A DNA stretch of 64,000 nt from contig NC_087377.1 of the NCBI RefSeq assembly GCF_963675165.1, positions 3,378,978-3,442,977 on the forward strand, in the 5' to 3' direction. Every line of letters starts with the position of its first letter. The first letter of the stretch is position 1. The position numbers were made by a program, and so were the translations under genes. A model generated the notes under the pieces. It was not told the origin of the DNA. It saw only the letters and a program-made list of their open reading frames with translations, and did no database searches. This DNA comes from Halichondria panicea (Eukaryota > Porifera > Demospongiae > Suberitida > Halichondriidae). Shown here piece by piece: positions 1 through 10,848 of this stretch.

Positions 1-436
1 CCACTGACCTCAATTTAGCCTCCTTTTCCCCCATTCCAATCCAGCCACATCCAATAACCTAGTGAAACTCGTCCTCTTTTCCACATAATGGCCGGAATGT
101 GACTTGTGTGATAGAGGATCTATTGATATAGCCATGATTGTAGATCTTAGAGAGAAAAGCTATATGCCTGCATCTTATCCAACTGATGGTCTTGTTGTAA
201 GGAAGAGGTGTCTCTCTTTTCGCTAACTATAGTCTTTTGTCGCTGATCTTCCCATTCCTCCGCTGTATTAAAATAATTCAGTAAAACATGTGCCTTCTCA
301 TTGTTATCAAGGGCGTATCAAACTTGGTATTTTAACGCTATAAGTATAGGATATACCATATAAGAGGAAGATAATCATAGTTATGTACCCATAATATTCT
401 CCGCTACCGTGGTTACTCCGAGGGAATTTCAAGTTG

Positions 437-732
437 GCGATTAGACGTCCCTTATACTGGAGTTGCAAGCTCTTCTTAATCTAAACCACGCCCATGCATG
501 GACCCATGGAGGCTTAGCTGTCTTAATTGTTGGAGAGCATGCAGCTTCCGTGTTTCTGCCACGCTTTAGAGTCTTAATACTGTCAGTATATGGCTCCTTT
601 CTCTTTGCTTACTTTCTTGCGAACAAATGAAAAAACACCTTTAAAACTGTGCATGCCTGGGGCTGTATGTTATTTTTCTATGTATTGTAGCTGTTGACTA
701 ATGAGTGGTGACGTAAGTGTGGTTTATACAGC
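437..732 (-). repeat. Dispersed element, inverted copy of 38108-38420
   Basis: Read on the minus strand, this stretch aligns with 38108-38420 over nearly its whole length, with small gaps. Both copies lie beside a cytoplasmic-tail exon of the receptor family, but in opposite orientation relative to it (upstream here, downstream at 38108). No intact ORF is shared, so it is treated as a non-coding repeat or gene relic. The rest of 1-759 holds no exon I can recognise; 385-420 resembles part of the hairpin repeat at 38560-38740. Confidence 0.6.
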
Positions 733-759
733 GTCTATTGTATTATTCTTTCCCTGCAT

Positions 760-946
760 TTGTTGTGTGAAGCATCGATCGGACAGTTAACCCAAGACTG
801 GAGGAGACTTCACCGATGTTGGCACTAGCCTTGACCTGAAGCCAGTACCCGACGAGGACCTCGAAGAACAAGCCATGGGACTAGAGTCTGAGGATGAGGA
901 GAAGGAAGGGGATCTCGACTATGAGATATATAAGATCATTAATTAA
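760..946 (+). pseudogene. Decayed cytoplasmic-tail exon of an upstream receptor copy
   Basis: The exon matches the tail exons of unit 3 (37930) and gene 4 (58638), including the CCVKHRS start, the SLDLKPVP core and the GLESE acidic end. It is broken twice. The acceptor that reads cag before the exon elsewhere reads cat here (757-759), and a 3-nt insertion shortly after CCVKHRS creates an in-frame TAA. No matching TM, SEA-like or Ig exon lies upstream within the window. It is the fossil 3' end of a further array member to the left, of the 'CCVKH' tail class. Confidence 0.75.
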
Positions 947-1165
947 ATAATTATAATAGTAATAATAAATAATAATAATAATAATTATTATAATAGCTAA
1001 TAGCTTATAATTTTGGTGACAATTATCTAAAGCAGCTTAAGCTGTTGAACTTCTAGCTATGATTTATTGTCTTTTAGAAGTATCATCCTCCAGCTCCTTG
1101 GTTTTCCCTTCATTCTTTAATACTAAAGACTCTAATAGTAAAGTGAAATGATGAATAATTTGCCC

Positions 1166-1323
1166 ATTGAATGCTACATGTTTAGTTAACGATCCTTACA
1201 TACCTCTATTTTGGGGGTGCATGCATGGGGGGTTTGTTTCTACTCTTTTGCCAGGCAAATAAATTCCTGCAATTTTAATAAATAGCTCAAGCTATTACTC
1301 AGTGATCATTAATTTCTCTTGCA
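1166..1323 (+). promoter_or_regulatory. Conserved 5' flanking block of gene 1
   Basis: The 160 bp before the start codon contains a block (gttaacgatccttacatacc followed by ctattttgggggtg) that recurs before gene 2 (10481-10537). It is partly present before unit 3 (34665-34720), near 40868, and before the Ig/FN3 genes at 59181 and 61627. A further stretch from the caataaattcc-like region to the start codon is nearly identical between genes 1 and 2. Introns around it diverge, so conservation suggests a promoter or 5'UTR. The transcription start is not determinable by eye. Confidence 0.55.
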
Positions 1324-4300
1324 ATGAAGCTTCTTATAGCTGTGGCTCTGTTGGTTGTTGGACTCAGCCCAGGCTTCAGTCAGTTTGGTGAGGGCCCTGG
1401 ACAGACTACTGAGGCACTAACTGATGCACCAACTGATGCAACAACTCAGTCACCAACTGAATCAGATAGTAAGTCACTTACTGAAGTGCATGAGATTAAT
1501 TTATGAGCCACTTAGTAATTATCTACCCCTATAATTATATATAGTCCTAACTGATGTACCAACTGATGCACCAACTGAGGCACCAACTGATGGTAAGAAG
1601 GTCTTTACTTTTATATGAGCCCTAAAAATATCTATACTCCGATACTTATACAATGCATGTATACATACCAGAATTATGTGGCATAAATTTACATTGACTA
1701 TGCTATAGATATATAACTTGCACACAGTATATAATATATACTCTCGTTAATCTGGCCATGCAGCCTTGGGCAGTGCAGCTTGGCTAGAATGGCGACGTAT
1801 TTGCATTTCCTAAAATAGCCATGGCTAAAAAACGACCCTACCTCATATCTAATAACTATAGTATATTTATTTTGCGTTCTGTCTCGAGGATAATGAATAT
1901 CTATTTAAGTGTAATCCTGCCAAACCACAGTACAGGCCGGTTTATATACGAAATAGCGAGTGGTTGCATGAATGCTTTTATGCATCGGATGATCGCTCCA
2001 CATTTACAGTTACAGTTTTGCATGTTGGAAATTCAATTTTAATTCAGCACAAGAACTTCTCGGAAAAAATGCAGATACTCAAAGTTTAGTGATTTGTGTG
2101 TGGGCTAAGCTATAGAATGGAACACACTTGATTATTTAATAATAAAGTTGTATGGGTGTGAAATGATTTGTAGTAAAATTCCCTCAAGAATAAAACTGTT
2201 ATTGCACAGACAGAAGGACGTCAATTAGTTAAATAAATCGCAATACTCCTCCTTGCATGTCTCAATCAGAACATTAGCTGCTGCAAAGAAGATATTTCTT
2301 TCATGCTAAGCCTATTGACCATAATAATTAATATGATCATGTATGATGGTTGTGTTTGTGAACAGACTAGCTAGACATAAATATAGTGAGTTGCATACCC
2401 TCTCTTCTTTTGTACGCCCTTGATATTATCATACTGCAATCAAAAATGAATGTGTTGTGAACACATTATTAATATTCTATATAATTATAGAGTGGAGGCT
2501 AATATAATGTTTTACCGTAACATGCAGTAACAGCACATGTTTTCAATTTTCAGAGTTCAACACATGCGTGCATCTTTTGCTAGTGATGTAAAACTGCGCA
2601 ACCCTCATAGCTATACTCTATAATAATTATAACAGTTTAGAGTTTCTACATGACTTAGAAGCCCAAAGGGCTGTTGTATCTGGTTATTCCCAAGGGTTCT
2701 ACTAGCCCTGAAGGTTTCTAAATCACGTGGAAACTTCCTAAACAGTGCCTAAGCATTTTAGATCATAGCAACCATGAGTCTCTAGCCAATCAGACTGTTC
2801 TTATCTATCTAAGTAACTACATGTACATGTACATGATTTTCTAGAACACTACCTCTATAGCCAATCACATTGCAGGATTTATTGCTGACATGATGTAATT
2901 CTAGTATTAAAGAGGTATAGTTCCTGAACTTCAGTATCAAACAAAAATGACACATCAAGCGTTCTATTTTGCTTGGACGAGTAATAGACCTTCATAATCG
3001 ATGAATTGGAAAGCAAGTGGATACCGCCAAGAGTAAATAGTAGTAATAGTTAGAGTAAGAGTGTTGAATTGCTAGTAACAGCATTTGCCTGCTCCTGCGT
3101 CATCACAATCACTTGATAGTAATCAGTACTAATAACAACACTTCCCAGAAACCGCACATGCTGATTGCGCAGTTCCTGATACAGGCAATGCTACAAATCA
3201 CAGACCGCATGCAGTTTACTTAACAGCACTTATTAATTGAATAGTGACGACAGTGATGACGCATATTAAGGAAAATGATGCGGCTCCACAATTACTATAC
3301 AGCAGTTCATCACTCTTACTTTATCTACTCTTGATACCGTATAATCTGATAAGCGCACTTGGTTAATAAGCACACATCAACTAATAATTATAGGCGCATA
3401 CTGGTTAGCAGACCAAGAGCCTTGATAGAAGGCGCATAGTTTTCTGCACAGTTCTCTGCCCAACAACTGCAACTGGTCTCCACACTTCTTTATAGATGTT
3501 AAGTACCGGTAGTTGTGTTACTGCTGTCAGATATGACTATAGACTTCTTGCAGACAAACAATCAAGCTAGCTTATAGTAATGGAGATTTTCTTCTGTTAT
3601 CATTGAAACGTCATGGGCGTGGTTAATCTCTATAAGCGCATCTGGAGGCGCATAGAGGCCTGCTCTTTTCCCTATAGGCGCATGCACTTACGAACGGTAC
3701 ATGCCTTCATTTTGGTAGACGGCATCAATCATGCAGGTAGTCCTCAGAATTTACGGCTTGTTTTATGCTTCAGATTCTGAGCACTTGGCATGCATGCATT
3801 TGCAATAATGTTTTCAATATATTTACTTGACAGACCAATTTGTGAAAGGTGGACTATTTTTGGCGCATGACATGGACTATAATTATACATTTGACGGACT
3901 GGTGTGAAACCTCTAACAAAACTTTCTTTATATAGTTGTTGTTTGACATGCATATTTATAAAAATATCTATAAGCCTCTTATAAAGTCAATCAAATGCTA
4001 TTATAGCTTGATTACCGTGTGTAGACTTGTATGTGCATGCCGGTATAACTGCCTGAATAATATTATACTTAATTGTTCTCATTAGGATCCGTATCAGTTG
4101 ACAGTGTGGATTTCTATTACTTTTCCGATGCTGTCGACATACAGATCCTCTTTAACAACTTGATGGAGAATCCATTTGTAAACGATGACGAGTTTTTTTC
4201 GGTGGATCATACGTCTGATGTACCGTGCTTTTTGAACCAATTTGTTTTTAGAAATACGTACACGAATGAAATCTTCCAAGCAGAATACGGGGGCGTTTGC

Positions 4301-7300
4301 GAATCCGACCGTGTCAACTCCACCCTGATCACCATGAATCCTAGAGATTTTCTCAGGATGGTTAGGAATGAGTTTATCGATACAACCTCTACTATGCCCG
4401 TGGAAATGTACAGTGCAGATATGCTTGGAGCTCCGTTCAACCTTCGAATAGAACCAAATAATGCCATTCTGTGTGACTTGAGATTGAATTTGCACCATGT
4501 ATTCATTGATAGCTTTGATTATTGGACCGATGAGGGGATTCTTCTGATTCATTTCAATGCTTTCATTGATGTTGCGACTGTCAATGCCAGCAAGCTATCA
4601 CTCTCTCGCAATTACTATCAAGATGATATAAATGACTTAGTTTATATTACGGGTGGCGAAGTACTGAACCAGTCGCCTGGCTTAACATCATCTGTGGCTA
4701 TAAGACTGACTTCTAGTGATCTAGCTCTTGTTGCGAGCACAGGAATATGCACTGGTAGTGATGGGAATTTCATTGACGACTGTTACCTTGACACAAAATC
4801 AGGATTTGCTACCGCGTATTATGGAATAGAGGTTGATCCTACTGCTAGCGATACATATTTTTCTTATTTTATTGATAAAATCCGGACGGCATCCACAGGT
4901 GAACATAATTATGTTTGCATGGTGACCTTTAGTTTAATTATATCTCTGCAGATTCTGAGCCAGTGACTATGTCCATTCAGCTGGAGTATGTCGATGGATT
5001 GACTCTGAACCTGACGCTAGATTTAGGTCAGCCATTCAGTGTTCGATCGTCTCTTGGCGAGAGGATTATCAGGTAAGCTATGAGCAAAGGCATAGATTTG
5101 CCTTTGATTATGCGTATTGGCACAACACTCTCCTCTCCATACATACACAGTGTGACGTGTACTAGCAGGGACACTAACGAAAATGTGAACCCCATGCTGG
5201 AGATTGACAATGGTGCAGTGTCTATTCCACCTAACTACATCCAGAATGATTGGCCCAGCTCTACCACCTTGAACGCACCCAGGGGGCTAGCTGAGTCTGG
5301 TTTGGAAGGCTATTACACGTGCAGGACAGAGGGAAATACTTTCTTCAGCCCTCACCTTCTGCATTCCAGTGAGTGCAGCACGGACAGAACATTGTATATG
5401 TACTCATAGTCCTGGTCTATTGACAGAGAATTGTACCTAATCAAGTTGGGCCTTGTCCATCGCTTATTACCTGAGGCCGTGCCGCGGCCAGCGGGTATAG
5501 TAGTCCGTTGGTTTCTTTGCTTGTTTGTTTATGATATCTGAGTTTGCTCACCTGGCTGCCATAGCACTGCGTTTACATGCAGCATAGATAGCCTCCACAC
5601 AATACATAGTTTTAATAGTGGCAGATTTTGATATTAAAGCTTCGTTGTCGAACTAAACGAGCAAAGGCTATGAAGCTTGTTTCTGAGTCTGCTTACCTAG
5701 ATGCTATAGGCACTGCTGGATAATTATAGCCTCCACACACCAAGTTATTACTTTTAATAGTGGCAGCTTTCGATGTTAAAGCCTCGTTGTTGAATAAAAG
5801 CGAGCAAGCTTGAACTTGCAACGTTGGCCTCTATAGATACAATTGTCCTTTATTCAAGGTAGATCTACGTGTTTAGACATAAAGTGATCCTGTACCAGGA
5901 ACAAGAAAAGGATCACTAAAGTACAAAGCAAGAATTATGATTGTTCCTTCTTTGCCCCCAGCCCCAGATTATACCACGAGCCATAATTATTATTTCTAAG
6001 ACTCTAGGTATAGGCTTCTTCGCAGTGATCCTATAGTCCACAGTGCATGTCTCATACCAAGGCTCTGTTTCAGCACGCCTTTTTCAGTAGTCTATACAAC
6101 TTCATTGCGCATGTTACTTGCTATTTAACCAACTTCCATCCTTCATATACATACAACTGCTTAATCCTTTATTGTATTCATGTAAACAGCCGAGGGTTTG
6201 CACTTCAGTGCTCTAGTTAATTTGATCTGTTAGACAGCGCTCTGTTCTAAGAACCATGTACTTTAGTTGGGTTTTTCCAGTGTGATCATTTCCATTCTAT
6301 TTTTAGTGTGTTTTGCTTTCTCTTTATTCAGATGCTTTTCGTATCTTTTTCTACCAAGGATCCTCTGCTACAGCTGATGTACATGAAGACATTGTACTCC
6401 GCTTTGCACACACCGGTTTTACTACTGATTTTTTTTATGATCTTCGTGGTGATCGATTTAATTTGTTTCATGAACCTGATGTACAACTGGCAACTTTTGA
6501 GTACCATTTCGAAATAAACACGTTGTTTCCACATCATGTTGAGCTGCACATCAACAGGATCCAATTTGACTACGAGGGAGAGTATTCTATCGTATACGAT
6601 TTTAGTTTTCAATTACGACCAAACTTTGTTATCAATGTAAACAGTAAGTTATCAGAATGACGATGATTGTATACTGTATTATACTGTAAGTAGAAAAAGT
6701 TTGTGAGAGAGCCAAATCTGCGATCTGGCAAGGATTGTGATGTTGTACAAGTGTTATATTTAATGCCGGGTTTTCTTTGATGTTCCATATACACATCAAA
6801 GTTTCAGTTCAATAAATGCTTACATGGGATTACCTATTGCAAACATCAGCATCTTTCTAAGGCTAAGGCATCCATTTGAATTGCTTGTACGTATACCTAA
6901 GCTTTAACACCCACAGAACCTGAACTCACTCTCTACCCACCGGTCCTGACTGTGCTCAGCTCTGACCCTCCCGATACAACAGCCTCTCTCACTTGTACAT
7001 CTGATAATACAAATGTTCTTGTGCTGTTCTCTGGAGATTACACATCACTGGGTATTACGTCTACCTACCTGGATGACACCAATAGCTCTGTGAGATTGGA
7101 TTTTGAACTGAACGAAAGCAATATTGGCATGCTAGAGGGGATGAAGTTTATCTGTGAGGCCAGGGACCCCGATGTTCTTAACTCTACTGTGTCAATAGCT
7201 AGCTCCACCTTCAGGAAAGTGTCAGGTAATTAGAGAAGCTAATAGTTCCTGCATGCCTCTCTGTAAAGGGAGATAAATTGTTCAAATTTCAAACTACTTC

Positions 7301-10300
7301 GACTAATTATTATACTTATAATTATTGCAGCTCCTCTGACTCTCTTTGAAATTAAGCCGTCTAGCCGTAAGCAAGTTATCGATGGTGCGATGATTAATAC
7401 AGCCAGTTCGTTTGAATGTCTCTGGTATATCAATCCTACACGAACGGATCTTGAGATCATCCCTGAGACGTTGTTCTGGAGAATCAACCACTTGGAGACA
7501 AAAAAAGAAATAGAATTCACTTCAGATGTTAGTGGCGAGGATTTTATAGTCACTACCCTCGAGAATGGTATCACTCTGAATATTCTCGGTGGCTTCCTTG
7601 GAAGCGTTTCGTGTATTAATGGCGAAGATAGTATAAGTATCAATGTTGTCACTAACGGTAAGACGTTTCTACGTATAATGTATCTCTGTTAACAAAACAA
7701 GTCATATAATAGAAGTAGTTAAGTATGCATCGTTTGACCCAGACTTATGAATTTGAATGATACCTATAATTTGAAATGTCCACCCTTAAATTTGTGAGAC
7801 CAAAGATAACTTGCCAACAATTTGGCTTCCTACAAAAACCGAACATAATTCTATTCTTTTCCCAAGTTTTTGACAACATAGTTTTCAACATAGAAACCGA
7901 AAGCCCAGACGTGATGTAACTAGATTTACATGTATCTACACTCACACATATCAGAGGATGTGCTAACCACCACTGCTGCACCAGACACTGATACTATTCC
8001 TACTGACACTATTCCTAATGCCGTTGTCGTGGAGATCAACGGATTTACTCCTTCCACGGTAACAATTACAACTATAACTCCATAAATTTATCCATCATCT
8101 CCCATACATGATGTCTATAATTATTATGCCTCAGTTGCGCATGCGCAGCGAGGTAGACGGTGTATATGTACGGTACTCTGTATACGTGTAGTGTAGACTG
8201 CTATGATGAAGTGGTCTAGATTTCTAGTCAGGTGTACTTGTTTGTGTGTCTGTGTGTAGACAGCAACTCAATATTAAATAAGAGATTCTATGAGCTTCTA
8301 GTCATATTATATTGGTGAAATAATGCTTCGTATCGAGTTATGCTACATAGGTTTGTTTACTTGGAAGACTATTGTAGACTCTTTCAGCTATCTATTAGTA
8401 GTTAGCTCTGCACTAGAACGCTATAGCTATTGGTAGCTCCAAGAGTTAGAAAAGAGCTGCAACTTGCATGCACTGTTCCATGAACTGGCAGCCATTCTTT
8501 TTAGCAATTCGATTATTTCCTACTGTTTTGCACCATAATTATTATAATCACAGCAAATGTAAGGAATTGTATTGTACAGTGTGATATTTAAGGCCTGCAA
8601 ATTCTGTGTAATAGCATAAAGATTTGGCCCCTACACCAGGCATCAGCATACACCCGCGGTGCTTTCATTATAGAGATTATACTTCCCTCCAGTTCACTCT
8701 TGAGAATCAGAGGCGCTTCAGAGAAGCCACAGCAGATGCTGTCAATGCTTACTGTGAGGACAAGGAGTGTCTGGTAGCATACCCTCAGGCAAGATCAAGG
8801 TGAATTGATTTGTACAACAGCTATAGAGGTATATATCAATAACGTTAATAATTATGCCAAATCAGTAAAAATTATTTTGATCCTTTGCAATCTATGCATG
8901 GTGTTCCGGAAGGATCTTGTGTCATATATACCATGATGTATAGGTTTCTGTTATGCAAAGTGATCAACATGTCGCTCGACTTATGTTTGTAATACAGCAT
9001 GACTGTATAGTCTTGCATAAACCTGCATAAATGTAATTTGGTTTTCAGTTATAGATCCATTTTTACAATGTACCGTATGTATGTAGCAAGTTAATGAAGA
9101 TTTTCCTGTATATACATAGATAAAACATTACCCGAATAGAAAATTTAGGCAGCAAAATTTTCTTATACGATGTCTTTATACCCTCCTCCTCCCACACACA
9201 CGCACATGCACACACTCTTGTCTCAGGAGGAACACGCTCACGGCTGACAATCTCTACATTGCTGACATCACTAGCACTGGAGATTCTAGAGTCAGCTTCA
9301 ACTTGTACGCTCGTTTAGATAGTGGCACCATCAGCGGCAGTGCCTTGGTAACGGCTGTACTGGTGAGAGTCTCTCCTTGCTATACAATTGAGCTATACTA
9401 CTGATAATTATTTTGGGTGCATTTGTCATATCTAAAACTCCCTCCCCTATAGGATCACCATGACGAGTATGCAGTCCTAGGCTTTAATGTGGCCAGTGTA
9501 AAGCTGCCTACAAAGTCAACCACCATTCTGACAACCAACCAGATCATTGGTATTGGTCTTGGAATCCTAATACTGGTCCTTCTTCTCATTACTATCACAT
9601 GGTGAGGCTCAGGGATGTAGATATAGCGGGGGGAAGTTGCTCCCCTGGTATTCTAGATCTATAGCATTGTGGACGCCCACTTTCTTGTACATGCATGCAG
9701 GCTATAATTATTGTGAAACGTTACTCTTTATGCACATGCAATGATGGGGTGATCTACCAGTAGCAAAGAAACAATCTTCATTTCTGAAACATGATCTATA
9801 TAGTCAATCTAGAGCTAAATTAACTCATGTTGCTGTTTTCTTGATCAAGTACCCTACATAATAATTTATTATGCATTTACTCTCGTAACTGACAAAAAGG
9901 AGGTTCTATCTTGCTACCCCTTCATGTAAATCTAAGCTACCTATACGGTTGCTCCTTTAGTGTTATGCGGTGACCTCAAGTTCAAATCTTTCTTTATATA
10001 CACTTGTAGAATATTTTCCCTTTGCAGGGTTTGCGTAAAGTTTCGATAATTATTTTTCCTTTAGTGTTATGCAGTGATCTCAAGTTCAAATCTTTCTCTA
10101 TAATTATATCCACTCTCTCATTAGTATAATATTTTCCCCTTGCAGGATTTGTGTCAAGTTTCGATCAAAGCAACCCATTACTGGAGGAGACCTCACGTAT
10201 GCTAGCCCTAGTTTTGACATGAAGCCAGTACCCCACGAGTGCCTCGAAGAACAAGAACAAGCCGTGGGACTAGAGTCTGAGGAGAAGCAAGGGGATCTCA

Positions 10301-10326
10301 ACTATGAGAGATATAAGATCATTTAA
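1324..10326 (+). CDS. Gene 1: short-form Ig-like single-pass membrane receptor
   Basis: Exons: 1324-1468, 1545-1592, 4086-4898, 4952-5072, 5151-5368, 6332-6643, 6917-7225, 7331-7657, 7955-8058, 8693-8799, 9227-9362, 9453-9601, 10146-10326 (2970 nt, 989 aa). Signal peptide [19 protein letters not shown], then Thr/Pro repeats to about residue 64. Next is a two-part N-terminal domain (65-335), about four Ig-like domains (336-764; GYYTC, FICEARD and FECLW motifs), a Thr-rich linker, a SEA-like domain (about 785-880), TM (about 910-930) and a tail ending NYERYKII. It lacks the NIDO-AMOP-VWD-EGF block of genes 2 and 4; the join is in frame because both flanking introns are phase 1. Its TM lacks four residues (AVGG) present in gene 2. 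Likely a cell-surface recognition or adhesion protein; the ligand is unknown. Exon 2 (48 nt) is predicted only from open phase and splice signals. Confidence 0.82.
1381..1592 (+). repeat. 12-bp Thr/Pro coding minisatellite, split by an intron
   Basis: A coding repeat of period 12 (caccaactgatg type, encoding APT[D/E]) runs through exon 1 and resumes in mini-exon 1545-1592, ending in a second donor (gtaagaag). Gene 2 has about a dozen units in a single exon; unit 3 and gene 4 have only one or two. In gene 1 both donors are followed by a similar 'atgagcc' segment, so the repeat plus its donor appears to have been tandemly duplicated, creating a new exon. Confidence 0.65.
1593..4085 (+). other. 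Long intron of gene 1 with an insertion at about 3010-3700
   Basis: Parts of this intron align with the 3' end of the corresponding gene 2 intron: 2520-2590 with 16420-16480, 2975-3010 with 16545-16590, and 3705-3790 with 16610-16690. The stretch of about 3010-3700 has no counterpart in gene 2 and looks like an insertion in gene 1. It has an imperfect inverted repeat (3021-3079 against about 3250-3347, sharing the agagta, gtaagagtg and tgcgtcatcac words). The ends of the '43682' element family are echoed at about 2400-2423. I see no exon. Confidence 0.5.
5369..6331 (+). repeat. Gene 1 intron with a tandem duplication of about 130 bp
   Basis: Two diverged tandem copies lie at about 5531-5669 and 5681-5809. 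They share the blocks 'agcctccacac', 'tttaatagtggcag' and 'aaagc(t/c)tcgttgt'. At 5467-5497 a GC-rich segment (gaggccgtgccgcggccagc) is the reverse complement of 38834-38865, marking one arm of a dispersed foldback element. No coding exon is evident. Confidence 0.55.
8059..8692 (+). repeat. Gene 1 intron holding a dispersed repeat (about 8128-8510)
   Basis: The segment resembles 18677-19080 in gene 2 intron 4. Both begin with a 'gcctc...cgag' head, contain a tg-rich tract, then share gcttctag, tcgagttatg, a ttg(t/c)ag(a/t)ctctt word and a 'gcactaga/aagcgcta' word in the same order. Identity is moderate, so this is an old dispersed element. No exon is visible. Confidence 0.45.
8800..9226 (+). 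other. Gene 1 intron, no feature seen
   Basis: The intron runs from the gtgaat donor to an acceptor preceded by a CA-rich stretch (cacacacacgcacatgcac) and then cttgtctcag. The same CA-rich acceptor occurs at the matching exons at 33553 and 58086. Nothing else is recognisable. Confidence 0.5.
9955..10145 (+). repeat. Tandem duplication carrying a second tail-exon acceptor
   Basis: About 9955-10046 and 10060-10165 are tandem copies (cctttagtgttatgc, caagttcaaatcttt, then a tttgcag-type acceptor and ttgtgtcaagttt-like exon start). The first copy retains an acceptor at 10027 and the first codons of the cytoplasmic tail, followed by a stop at 10047-10049. Confidence 0.7.
10028..10049 (+). other. 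Possible alternative terminal exon of gene 1 (very short tail)
   Basis: The acceptor tttgcag at 10021-10027 precedes a sequence that, joined to the TM exon ending at 9601, reads W-V-C-V-K-F-R-stop. Its use would give a receptor with about seven residues after the membrane instead of the roughly 60-residue tail encoded at 10146-10326. It could equally be a non-functional duplicate of the acceptor. Only transcript data can decide. Confidence 0.4.
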
Positions 10327-10480
10327 TAATCTAGTCTTAACAACAACATCATTTTGGTGACAGTTATAAGTAGCTTAGCTGCTGAACTTATAGTTATGAT
10401 TTGTCTTTTAGAACTATATCATCTCTTACTTGTTCCCTTGAAGTAAAATGAAGTGAATAGTGTTTTTCTGACCATAATTG

Positions 10481-10631
10481 CCCATTGAATGCTACATTTT
10501 TAGTTAACAATCTTTACATACCTCTATTTTGGGGGTGAGGCTTGTGTCTACTTTTTTGCCAGGCAAATAAATTCCTGCAATTTTAATAAATAGCTCAAAC
10601 TATTACTCAGTGATCATTAATTTCTCTTGCA
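10481..10631 (+). promoter_or_regulatory. Conserved 5' flanking block of gene 2
   Basis: The block is nearly identical to 1166-1323 before gene 1, including the tttgggggtg core and the final about 60 bp before the start codon. Only 305 bp separate the gene 1 stop from the gene 2 start, so this compact interval must hold both the 3' end signal of gene 1 and the promoter of gene 2. Confidence 0.55.
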
Positions 10632-10848
10632 ATGAAGCTTCTTATAGCTGTGGCTCTGTTGGTTGTTGGACTCTCCCCTAGCCCAGGCTTCAGTCAGTTT
10701 GGTGAGGGCTCTGGACAGACCACTGAGGCACTAACTGATGCACCAACTGAGACATCAACTGGTGCACCAACTGAGGCACTAACTGAGGCACCAACTGAGG
10801 CACCAACTGATGCACCAACTGAGGCACCAACTGAGGCACCAACTGATG
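10632..10848 (+). other. Gene 2 exon 1: signal peptide and mucin-like repeat
   Basis: The hydrophobic signal sequence [15 protein letters not shown] is followed by a Thr/Pro/Ala/Glu repeat of about twelve 4-residue units ([12 protein letters not shown]). This is a likely O-glycosylation stretch and the longest version in the array. The start codon context (tctcttgcaatg) is identical in genes 1, 2 and 4. Confidence 0.8.
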
